Part shown: positions 34,560-42,717 of the stretch, one piece after another
Layout: each line of letters begins with the position of its first letter
How positions within the stretch are numbered: the stretch's first letter is position 1
Source of the DNA: Chitinophaga oryzae
GTDB lineage: Bacteria > Bacteroidota > Bacteroidia > Chitinophagales > Chitinophagaceae
NCBI RefSeq assembly: GCF_012516375.2
Contig: NZ_CP051204.2
Span: forward strand, 5,890,001 to 5,954,000
Length of the DNA: 64,000 nucleotides
Direction: 5' to 3'
The notes under the pieces: model-generated
Seen by the model: only the letters and a program-made list of their open reading frames with translations
Told to the model about the DNA's origin: nothing
Databases searched by the model: none
Translations under genes and position numbers: made by a program

Positions 34560-36074
34560 CTACTGATTAGGAAATAAATAAAACGCTACGCCTCTTCTCT
34601 CGGTCCAATACCCGGGATAGCTGCCGATCGTACTGGCGGGGGTATAATAGTGGTTTGTACCGGAAGCACTGTAAAACTCATAGATGGGTACCGTACCTTC
34701 CACCTGCGTTTTATAGGCGTAAAAAGCAACACCTTCAGAGATCCAGCCGCTGCCATCCGGAGTACCTCCCATTGAAAATACGTGCTCTCCATTGGCACGT
34801 CTGGAATAACAATAAACAGGATATGCGCCGTCTACTGCCATCCTATGCGCTTTGAAAGCCGGTCCTTCGTAAGTCCAGTAAGAGTCCATATTGGGAACGA
34901 ATCCGATATAGTGATCACCATCCTGGTCGTTACGAAAACTATAGAGCTGGGAAATTGTCTCGTCACAGGTACGAACATTATAAGTGGAAGTCAGCACTGT
35001 CCTGGCTATGCTGTGATCACTGAGGTACCGCAGCTTATACGACAATAAAGCACCTCTGGAATTAATGCTGTACCTGCCGCCCTGTTTGATAAAGTTAACA
35101 AACTCCTCATACCCGGCTATGGCCTTAACAGCGTCAGCACCAGAGCCGCCGTTTGTATATACCTTAATGGTGCTTTCGTTCAGTATGTTTTTAACCTCTG
35201 TTGTAACCTCAATACTCCCGGAAGTTACAGCAGCTTTGTAAGCAATTGTCAATGCGGCTTTCACTTCTTTCTGTGATTTGGATGATTCCAGGAAAAAGAG
35301 CCCCACTCTTCCATAAGTACAGGAAGATACATAGACCGGAGAGTACGGGCCAAATTTGGAAGGGTCATCTTCGATCAGCTTGCCGTCATTTGGGATATCA
35401 ATATCAGCGGTGTAGTAGACTTGTAAGAACTTGGCTACAACATGGGTTTTCTGGGACGCCTCACTCCAGTCAAAATTTGCGGTGGCACTGGCGATCTTAC
35501 TGTATTCAAACTTCGTTCCGATAGTGAGTTTCATTTGATCTTCACTGTACACCTGGTTTACTTCCATACTTACTTCAGAAGGCTGATCGCCGGTGATCTT
35601 CTGGTTCAGGATGTCGTTTAAGGCAGTACGCTGGGCAGATACACTGGGAAGATAGGTTTTAGCTACCGATCCCTGTACGCCCTGCAACGACACCGACATC
35701 GTGATGGGTTTCCTTGTTACGTTAAGTAAGGGGGTATAAGCACCGCTGTTGATCGTTTCCGATTTAATCAGGGACCCAATGTAGATAATATCGGAATTGG
35801 GATTCAGTAAAATGTTCTCGTCATAACCTGCGGTCTTTGTCACCGTTTGCACCGTACAGTTGGTACCCCTAGCCATAGGATCTGAACTTTTTACCTGAAC
35901 GCCGGTATCTGGCAGGGGAAATTTTTTCATGAACCGGAACTGGTTATTTTCATTGGTAAAACCAGCCTTTCCGGTCGTTTCGGAGTTTCCTGCACTGGTT
36001 TCACGGACGTCCTTTTTACAGGACACTGCAAATGCCAGCATCAGCAGCGGCAATGCATACATTGTCTTTTTCAT
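34560..36074 (-). CDS. CDC-like pore-forming lipoprotein with DUF5648-like C terminus
   Basis: The 504-residue protein has a lipoprotein signal (lipobox AVSC, Cys19). Residues 85-370 align with the thiol-activated cytolysin fold: SLIKSETINSGAYTPLLNVTRKPITMSVSLQG (101-132) matches the GxL-x-RKPI-region of cytolysins; TYGR (253-256) the conserved YGR strand; SKSQKEVKAAL the second membrane-hairpin region; and LLSYKLRYLSDHSIA (343-357) the end of domain 3. The domain 4 undecapeptide (ECTGLAWEWWR in classical toxins) is absent. Residues 375-502 instead form three DUF5648-like modules with EGPAFKAH, EGVAFYAY and RGVAFYLF. I infer a pore former that uses this region for target binding. It is transcribed alone and is more A/T-rich than its neighbours. 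Confidence 0.8.
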   Translation of the reverse strand: MKKTMYALPLLMLAFAVSCKKDVRETSAGNSETTGKAGFTNENNQFRFMKKFPLPDTGVQVKSSDPMARGTNCTVQTVTKTAGYDENILLNPNSDIIYIGSLIKSETINSGAYTPLLNVTRKPITMSVSLQGVQGSVAKTYLPSVSAQRTALNDILNQKITGDQPSEVSMEVNQVYSEDQMKLTIGTKFEYSKIASATANFDWSEASQKTHVVAKFLQVYYTADIDIPNDGKLIEDDPSKFGPYSPVYVSSCTYGRVGLFFLESSKSQKEVKAALTIAYKAAVTSGSIEVTTEVKNILNESTIKVYTNGGSGADAVKAIAGYEEFVNFIKQGGRYSINSRGALLSYKLRYLSDHSIARTVLTSTYNVRTCDETISQLYSFRNDQDGDHYIGFVPNMDSYWTYEGPAFKAHRMAVDGAYPVYCYSRRANGEHVFSMGGTPDGSGWISEGVAFYAYKTQVEGTVPIYEFYSASGTNHYYTPASTIGSYPGYWTERRGVAFYLFPNQ

Positions 36075-36481
36075 AGTAATGAAGCGATAAATTGATAAAT
36101 AATAACAGTAGACTATATCCTATCGGGTCAACGAATAGAAACACGACTAATAAAGTGACAAAAAAGACCTTACGGACTTTTCAACGGATTAACGCAAATA
36201 CATATGTGCATAGGATCTTTTGAACTTATTACTGATTTTTTCAGGTCCAGGCGTCTGTTCTTACGGGATACATTGTATTTTGAGAAAACAGGGCATCATA
36301 CCGGTCACATTAAATACCTGGCAAAGGTAGTGAAAGGCAGTACTTACAAACTAGTACAAATCCGACAACTTGATTTATTATCTTGAAAAGAAGAGCTACC
36401 TTCGCCCACGTAACCACAATAAAACTGCCTGGCGTATGCATCCCATACAAGGGCAAAGCTTTAATATATACCCGGATCGCT
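36075..36481. other. A/T-rich divergent intergenic region
   Basis: About 400 bases between the cytolysin-like gene (minus) and the AsmA-like gene (plus). It is A/T-rich and should hold both promoters. A TGTATTTG at 36195-36202 (minus strand, seven of eight to TAnnTTTG) is a weak candidate for the cytolysin-like gene. I see no credible small gene. Confidence 0.4.
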
Positions 36482-39400
36482 ATGCGTAATGCCTTCATTA
36501 AAAAAGTTGCATTAAAAACATTAAAAATTATATCCATATCTATAACTGCAATTGTTGCGCTGTTGTTTTTATTACCTCTCCTTTTCCCCGATGCGGTATC
36601 CGGTAAAATCAAAACCTGGGCAAACAACAGCATCACGGGCGAGCTCAATTTCTCCCGGGCACGGCTATCTTTCTTTAACCACTTCCCGTCGCTGACACTG
36701 ACGCTGTATGACGTGAGCCTGAAAGGCGGGGCGCCCTTCCGGCAAGACACCCTGGTAGCCGGCAAAGAAGTGGCCCTGGGGGTAAACCTGAAAAGCGTAT
36801 TCTCCGACGCCATCACCATCGATGAAATATTTCTGACCAACGGGAAAATCCATATCATGGTGGATTCTTCCGGACACCCTAACTACAACGTGTACAAAAG
36901 CGCGCCTGCCGGCACCGCCAGCAAACCAGACAGCGGCAGCGCCTCCATGAAAATAGAGCGGATACAGATCGATCATTGTCACCTTATCTACGATGACCAG
37001 TCGCTCCCCATGTACGTACAAGCGAAGGACGTAAACTATGTGGGCAAAGGGGACCTTTCCAAAGCAGTCTTTGATCTCTATTCCAGGATCAACATCGGTT
37101 CGCTGGACTTCAATTATGGTGGCACCTCCTATATCCTGTCTAAAAAACTGAACGGAGAGCTGATCACCAAAATCAACACCAACTCGCTTGATTTTATTTT
37201 TGAAAAGAACGACCTGAAAATAAATGAACTGCCGGTACGCCTGAAAGGCGCTTTCGCTTTCATGAAGAACGGCTATAAAATGGACTTCCGTCTTAGCTCC
37301 ATGGAATCCAGCCTGCATGCTATCTTTGGCGCACTGCCGCCTGAATATCTAACCTGGATGCAGCATACCAATATAGACGGCACCGCAGACGTTAACGCCA
37401 GCCTGATCGGCGAATATATCGCCGAAACCAACACCATGCCCAACCTGACTTTTAACATGCAGGTACGTGATGGTGTGATCAGCAATCCGAAGGCGCCGGC
37501 CCCGGTAAAAAACCTGTTCCTGAATTTTCAGTCCAGGCTCGCGGGGCTCAACACAGACAGCTTATACCTGAATGTAGACTCTATCTTCTTCAACATTGAT
37601 AAAGATTATTTCAGTTCTGTGATACGGGTAAAAGGGTTGAAAACACCGGACATCCATGTCAAATTAAACACAGACATCGACCTGGAGAAATGGAGCAAAG
37701 CCATGGGCTGGCAGTCTTTCGACCTGAAAGGCCGCCTGGAAGCACACCTGCTGGCCGACGGCCCCTATGCCACCCGCATCGTGGACCGTGGCCCCAAACA
37801 ACGACCGGATACCGTCATCAGCAGTATCCCGTCCTTCGATCTCAAGGCCAGCTTCCGCGACGGCTATTTTAAACTGGCCGCGCTGCCGGAAGGCCTTAAA
37901 AATATCAGCTTCGGGATAACAGCCAATTGCCCGGACAACAACCTGGCGAACACCCGTTTTAATATCGACAACCTCAACGCCAACCTGCTCAGCAACTATA
38001 TCAAAGGATACTTCCGTTTCAGCAACGCCCAGGCGCCTGTCATAGACGCGCAACTGGCTTCTGTTTTACAGCTGGCCGACGTCAGACAGTTCTATCCCAT
38101 GGACAGCCTGGACGTCAGCGGCGCCCTGCATGTGGACATCAACACCAAAGGCAGCTATGTACCGGCCAAAAGACTGTTCCCCGTCACCACCGCGAAGCTG
38201 ACCATGGACAACGGCGCCCTGCAGACAAAATATTACCCGAGGCCCATTCAAAAGATCAATGTGGACGCCACCATCACCAATACCACCGGCACTCTCCGTT
38301 CGCTGAACATGAACGTGAAACCAATTGCGTTTGAATTCGAAGGACAACCTTTTCTGCTGAAAGCAGACCTGGGCAACTTTGACAACCTGCGATACAATAT
38401 CACCTCCAACGGCACCATCGACCTGGGCGCTATCTATAAAGTATTCGCTATACAGGGCTACGATGTGAAAGGTTTCATCAAAACCAACCTGGCGCTCAGC
38501 GGTACCCAGGCAGACGCCGTGGCCGGGCGCTATGGCAAACTAAACAACCGCGGCACCATGACCGTGAAGGACGTCGTGCTTCACTCGGACATGTTCCCCC
38601 TCCCCTTCTACATCAGCAACGGCATCTTCCGGTTCGACCAGGATAAGATGTGGTTTGATACCTTCATCGCTACCTATGGTAAGTCGAAGCTTACCATGAA
38701 CGGATTCTTAAGCAATGTCATTGGTTATCTCACGCAGAAAAACCAAACACTGCACGGCACCTTCGATTTCAAAAGCAATTATGTGCTGGTAGATGAACTG
38801 ATGGCCAATGCCACTCCCGCCACTACCACCGCTCCGGCTAAAACCGCCGGTCCTTCCGGTGTGATCGTACTGCCGTCCAACCTGGCGCTTACGCTCAACG
38901 CTGCAGCGGACAGGATCCGCTTCAAAGGCATGAACATCGACAGCTTCCACGGACAGGTAGTACTGGACAGCGGCAAAGTAGCCCTCAACAAAACCGGGTT
39001 CAACATCATCGGCGCGCCGGTGGAGATGGACGCCACCTATGCCGCAACGCAGCCACAGCGGGCCACTTTCGACTATCACATCACCGCAAAGGAATTCGAC
39101 ATCCGGCGCGCTTATAACGAAATTAAAATCTTCCGGGACATGGCCAGTTCAGCTGCCAGTGCCAGCGGTATCGTAGGCCTCGACTATCGCCTCGCCGGTA
39201 AACTGGATGGCAATATGAGCCCCGTTTACCCTTCCCTGAAAGGCGGCGGCGTCCTGTCTGTGAAGAAGATCAAACTCAAAGGTTTCAGGCTGATGAACGC
39301 CGTCAGCCAGTCCACCGGCAAATCGGACATCCGGGACCCGGACGTCTCCAGGGTAGACATCAAATCCAGCATCAGCAATAACATCATCACCATAGAGCGG

Positions 39401-39613
39401 ACCAAACTGCGGATAGCAGGCTTCCGCCCGCGCTTTGAAGGGCAGGTAAGCATGGACGGCCGGTTAAACCTGAAAGGCCGCCTCGGCCTGCCGCCGTTCG
39501 GTATCCTGGGCATCCCATTCAATGTGACAGGCACACAGAGCAACCCTTCAGTAAAACTCCGCAGAGGCAGCGAGAAAGACCAGCTGGAAGAAACACCCGA
39601 CACCGACGAATAA
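36482..39613 (+). CDS. AsmA-like outer-membrane biogenesis protein
   Basis: The ATG at 36482 (MRNAFIKKVALKTLKIISISIT) gives a signal anchor right at the N terminus (about residues 10-37); earlier starts add an unlikely lead. The protein is 1043 residues. The N-terminal AsmA region shows FSRARLSFFNHFPSLTLTLYDVSLKG and the C terminus shows ISNNIITIERTKLRIAGFRPRFEGQVSMDGRLNLKGRLGLPPFG, typical of the AsmA C-terminal beta groove; a long repeated beta region lies between. AsmA-type proteins bridge the periplasm and are thought to move phospholipids to the outer membrane. It is followed after 29 bases by the HopJ gene. Confidence 0.85.
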   Translation: MRNAFIKKVALKTLKIISISITAIVALLFLLPLLFPDAVSGKIKTWANNSITGELNFSRARLSFFNHFPSLTLTLYDVSLKGGAPFRQDTLVAGKEVALGVNLKSVFSDAITIDEIFLTNGKIHIMVDSSGHPNYNVYKSAPAGTASKPDSGSASMKIERIQIDHCHLIYDDQSLPMYVQAKDVNYVGKGDLSKAVFDLYSRINIGSLDFNYGGTSYILSKKLNGELITKINTNSLDFIFEKNDLKINELPVRLKGAFAFMKNGYKMDFRLSSMESSLHAIFGALPPEYLTWMQHTNIDGTADVNASLIGEYIAETNTMPNLTFNMQVRDGVISNPKAPAPVKNLFLNFQSRLAGLNTDSLYLNVDSIFFNIDKDYFSSVIRVKGLKTPDIHVKLNTDIDLEKWSKAMGWQSFDLKGRLEAHLLADGPYATRIVDRGPKQRPDTVISSIPSFDLKASFRDGYFKLAALPEGLKNISFGITANCPDNNLANTRFNIDNLNANLLSNYIKGYFRFSNAQAPVIDAQLASVLQLADVRQFYPMDSLDVSGALHVDINTKGSYVPAKRLFPVTTAKLTMDNGALQTKYYPRPIQKINVDATITNTTGTLRSLNMNVKPIAFEFEGQPFLLKADLGNFDNLRYNITSNGTIDLGAIYKVFAIQGYDVKGFIKTNLALSGTQADAVAGRYGKLNNRGTMTVKDVVLHSDMFPLPFYISNGIFRFDQDKMWFDTFIATYGKSKLTMNGFLSNVIGYLTQKNQTLHGTFDFKSNYVLVDELMANATPATTTAPAKTAGPSGVIVLPSNLALTLNAAADRIRFKGMNIDSFHGQVVLDSGKVALNKTGFNIIGAPVEMDATYAATQPQRATFDYHITAKEFDIRRAYNEIKIFRDMASSAASASGIVGLDYRLAGKLDGNMSPVYPSLKGGGVLSVKKIKLKGFRLMNAVSQSTGKSDIRDPDVSRVDIKSSISNNIITIERTKLRIAGFRPRFEGQVSMDGRLNLKGRLGLPPFGILGIPFNVTGTQSNPSVKLRRGSEKDQLEETPDTDE

Positions 39614-39642
39614 CACATACCATTTTTTAAATACTATTCTGC

Positions 39643-39984
39643 ATGAACGAACAATTGACTACACTGATCGGACAACTGAAAGAGCAAACTATCCTCTTTA
39701 AAGACGTGATCGCATTCATAGAAAGCCAGTACCACCACCAGCCCACCGCCTTCAAAAACGGAGGCGCTTATAACGAAGCCACCCAGAACCAGGGAAGCGC
39801 CAAGGTCTTCGCCTTCGCGCAGTTGAACGGTCTTTCCAAAGAAGATACCCTTTACCTGTTCGCCGAACATTATCAAGCGGTGCTCCACCATCCGGATGGG
39901 GAAGATCATCAGAATATCCGTCAGTTTATGGCGCATGGATGGCCCGGCGTGGTTTTCGAAGGAACGGCGCTGACACGGAAATAA
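39643..39984 (+). CDS. HopJ family protein
   Basis: The 113-residue protein matches the HopJ family: IAFIESQYHHQPTAFKNGGAYNEATQNQGSAKVFAFAQL (about 24-62), LSKEDTLYLFAEHYQAVLHHPDGEDHQNIRQFMAHGWPGVVFEG (about 64-107). The name derives from a Pseudomonas type III effector candidate, but most members are housekeeping-like proteins in bacteria with no type III system, and none is visible here. It is cytoplasmic in appearance. It is probably co-transcribed with the AsmA gene, and ends in a strong terminator. Function is unknown. Confidence 0.88.
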   Translation: MNEQLTTLIGQLKEQTILFKDVIAFIESQYHHQPTAFKNGGAYNEATQNQGSAKVFAFAQLNGLSKEDTLYLFAEHYQAVLHHPDGEDHQNIRQFMAHGWPGVVFEGTALTRK

Positions 39985-40024
39985 GTGTTTCCCGGCATAC
40001 CGGCCGCGAATATAATGTCCATAA

Positions 40025-40059
40025 AAAAATCCCCGGAAAAGCGCTTTCCGGGGATTTTT
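40025..40059. terminator. bidirectional rho-independent terminator
   Basis: A perfect 15-bp stem (AAAAATCCCCGGAAA, 40025-40039, and its complement, 40045-40059) with a 5-base loop has A-run and U-run flanks. It sits between the convergent HopJ and alkaline phosphatase genes. Confidence 0.85.
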
Positions 40060-40078
40060 CATTTCAGTTAAAGGCCAT

Positions 40079-41161
40079 TCAGAATTTTAATGCTTCCATA
40101 AATTTCCGGAAGATGGCATTGTTGTGATAAATACCCATGAACGCCTCTGCGCCCGGCCCATAGGCGAATACCGGCACCATCACCCCGGTATGGTCATCGG
40201 TGGAAAATTTACCACTGATCTTACCTGTTTTAAGGTCGCCTTCCGCGATGGTAAGCCCGCCGGTTTCGTGGTCGGCAGTAACGATCACCAGTGTCTCTCC
40301 GTCTTTCTCTGCATAATCCAGCGCGGCCTTGATGGCTTTATCGAAATCGATCACTTCTTCGGTGACATACTGCAGGTCGTTGGCATGCCCGCCGTCATCT
40401 ATTTTGGAGCCTTCCACCACGAGAAAAAAGCCTTTTTTATTTTGCTGCAGCAACTGCAGGGCAGCATTGGCTGTACGTGCCAGCTGATCGCCCCTTACGG
40501 CTACCCTTTCTTCTTTGATGAGGCCTATCAGCTTTCCTTGTTTCACCTGTTCAACGTCGGCGGTCGTATGTTTTACCTGGTAACCTTTCTGTACGAACTC
40601 CGTAAGCAGGTTGCGACCGTCTTTCCGCTGGTCGAAATGTTCGCGGCCGCCGCCGATCAGCACATCTACGTCCGACTTAATATAATCTGCTGCTATCTCC
40701 GCCTGCATTTCCCGCTGTTTCTGATGGGCTGCGAAGGTGGCGGGCGTGGCGTCAGTGATATCGGTGGTGACCACGATGCCGGTCGACAGTCCGTGTTGCT
40801 TCGCGATCTCCAGGATAGTAGGCTGCGGATTGCCCGCACTGTCCACCCCGATAGCGCCGTTATAGGTCTTCTGCCCGATAGAGAAAGCGGTAGCTCCGGC
40901 CGCCGATTCCGTCATATAATTGCTGGCGGAGTTGGTGCGGGAGAAACCGATGCATTTAAACCGCTCCAGGTTCAGCGAGCCTTTGTTGGCCGTCAGGCCG
41001 GCATAGATCTGCGTAGTGCCCATGCCATCGCCCACCATAAAGATGATGTTTTTGATCTTACGGGGAGATGCTTCCTTTGCCTCCTCCGCTGGCGCAGGCT
41101 GTTTACAGGATATGGCCAGCACCGGCAAAAGGAACGCTGCGGCGATAACGTATCTTTTCAT
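40079..41161 (-). CDS. alkaline phosphatase (PhoA family), lipoprotein
   Basis: The 360-residue enzyme carries a lipoprotein signal (lipobox AISC, Cys19). The alkaline phosphatase active site is complete: Asp45 in MVGDGMG, the nucleophile Ser86 in TESAAGATAFS (Glu in place of the usual Asp before Ser), KIDDGGHANDL (metal ligands), TADHETGG, and a C-terminal STDDHTGVMVPVFAYG with the last His. It hydrolyses phosphate monoesters in the periplasm or at the surface, using zinc and magnesium. It begins 36 bases after the SusD gene, so it is probably the last gene of the SusCD operon. Confidence 0.9.
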   Translation of the reverse strand: MKRYVIAAAFLLPVLAISCKQPAPAEEAKEASPRKIKNIIFMVGDGMGTTQIYAGLTANKGSLNLERFKCIGFSRTNSASNYMTESAAGATAFSIGQKTYNGAIGVDSAGNPQPTILEIAKQHGLSTGIVVTTDITDATPATFAAHQKQREMQAEIAADYIKSDVDVLIGGGREHFDQRKDGRNLLTEFVQKGYQVKHTTADVEQVKQGKLIGLIKEERVAVRGDQLARTANAALQLLQQNKKGFFLVVEGSKIDDGGHANDLQYVTEEVIDFDKAIKAALDYAEKDGETLVIVTADHETGGLTIAEGDLKTGKISGKFSTDDHTGVMVPVFAYGPGAEAFMGIYHNNAIFRKFMEALKF

Positions 41162-41197
41162 GTAGTTCTTTTATCGTATAAAATACAACGTCTGTTT

Positions 41198-42697
41198 TTA
41201 AAATCCCGGATTTTGTGTCAGCACTCCCTGACTCAGGTTGATCTGCGATTGTGGGATGGGGAAGATCTCGTTCACCCCTTCCTTAAAGGAAGCGCCTTTC
41301 TGACTATTGTATTTTTTAGCGAAATCATTCAGCACTTTCGCTGCTCTTTTAGTGCGTACCAGGTCATAGAAACGGAATACTTCCGTTGCGTATTCCACCC
41401 GTTGTTCCTGCCAGATAGCCTTCCGCAGCTGTTCCTTGTCTGTTGTGGTCACATCCGGTAATAGCTGCGTGTTCCCTTCCCTGGCGCGCGCCCGCACCTG
41501 GTTCAGCGCCTGCAGCGCTTCGCGGTGGTGGCCGTTTTCATTGGCCGCTTCCGCATACCACAGTAGTATATGCCCCAGGCGGAAAACGATCTGGTCTTTC
41601 CCGGAACTTTTTGGCTGGTCCGGCATTTCGTTTTTCAGGATGAGATATTTCGTACAAAGGTAACCGGTAGCGCTGGTGCCGGTATTGCCGATGGTGCCAT
41701 CCGGCAGCACATCGCCGGTTTTATACACGGTCGCTTTCTTACGGGGATCGCCGGGCTCGAAAGCGTCTACCAGGTCCTGCGTAGGATTGTCGTAGCACCA
41801 GCCGTAGGACAACGGTCCGCGGGTCCTGCCATCGCCGTCGCCGGAGCCTTCTTCATCATAAAAGCGGGCATCGTACTGGAAATTGATTTCGAAGATGGGC
41901 TCCACGCCATACTCCCCGTCGATGGTGAAGTTGTGATAGTACACCGGGTCCAGGCTGTACTGCTTTGAATCGATGATCTTTTTCGTCCATATTTCCGTTT
42001 CGGCGAATTTACCTTGCATGAGGTATACACGGGCCAGCAAAGCCTGTGCAGCGCCTTTGGTAGCGCGACCATAGTCTGCTTTCTCCTGCGTGCTTTTCTC
42101 CGGCAGCGCAGGCTCGGCGTCCAGCAGGTCGGATTCTATCTGCCGCCATATCTCTTCTTTGCTGTTCCTGGGGATGTTGTAATCGGTCAGCATTTCTTTC
42201 AGCATCAGCGGTACGCCGCCAAAGATCTGTACCAGGTTGAAATAATAATACGCGCGAAGGAACTTGCCTTCCGCCACATATATTTTTTTCGTGGCATCAT
42301 CCATCCCTTTGACACCGGGAGCTTTTTCGATCACGATATTAGCCGCGTGTATGCCCTGGTACAAGGTAGACCAGGCGTTTTCATAGAAAGGATTGGTGGC
42401 GTTGGCCGTAAAAAATTCCACCTGGATCATATCCGGGTTGTCACCACCGTTAGCCCTGGCATCATCGGAGCACACATCTCCGAAAACCCATCTCACATAC
42501 CCCGGGTAACCCGTGCGGTAGTTGGACTGCAGCGCCTTGTAAGCCGCGATCAGCCCCTGCCGGGCCGTGGCCGGCGTGGTAAAAAAAGTGGCGGTGGTTT
42601 GCCGGCCGTGCGGTTCTATCTCCAGTAATTTATTGCATCCGGAAAAAGCGCCGGCTGCGAGTAAAAGCATCGTTATCCCTATTCGTTTCATCATCAT
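41198..42697 (-). CDS. SusD/RagB-family nutrient-binding lipoprotein
   Basis: A 499-residue lipoprotein (lipobox FSGC, Cys20). It has the SusD pattern: HGRQTTATFFTTPATARQGLIAAYKALQ near the start, FLRAYYYFNLVQIFGGVPLM, TPR-type helices, and the C-terminal VEYATEVFRFYDLVRTKR with VNEIFPIPQSQINLS at the end. It covers the SusC barrel and captures ligand at the outer surface. It follows SusC by 20 bases and precedes the alkaline phosphatase. The ligand is not known. Confidence 0.93.
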   Translation of the reverse strand: MMMKRIGITMLLLAAGAFSGCNKLLEIEPHGRQTTATFFTTPATARQGLIAAYKALQSNYRTGYPGYVRWVFGDVCSDDARANGGDNPDMIQVEFFTANATNPFYENAWSTLYQGIHAANIVIEKAPGVKGMDDATKKIYVAEGKFLRAYYYFNLVQIFGGVPLMLKEMLTDYNIPRNSKEEIWRQIESDLLDAEPALPEKSTQEKADYGRATKGAAQALLARVYLMQGKFAETEIWTKKIIDSKQYSLDPVYYHNFTIDGEYGVEPIFEINFQYDARFYDEEGSGDGDGRTRGPLSYGWCYDNPTQDLVDAFEPGDPRKKATVYKTGDVLPDGTIGNTGTSATGYLCTKYLILKNEMPDQPKSSGKDQIVFRLGHILLWYAEAANENGHHREALQALNQVRARAREGNTQLLPDVTTTDKEQLRKAIWQEQRVEYATEVFRFYDLVRTKRAAKVLNDFAKKYNSQKGASFKEGVNEIFPIPQSQINLSQGVLTQNPGF

Positions 42698-42717
42698 GAC
42701 ATCAAATATTTTCGGTA

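Noticed and set aside
39643..39984. HopJ as a sign of a type III secretion system
   Set aside because: No secretion apparatus or chaperone is visible; the family name is historical.
40124..41461. Open frame of 445 residues on the plus strand opposite the alkaline phosphatase
   Set aside because: Antisense to the phosphatase and the end of SusD, both of which have clear motifs; composition is unusual for a protein.
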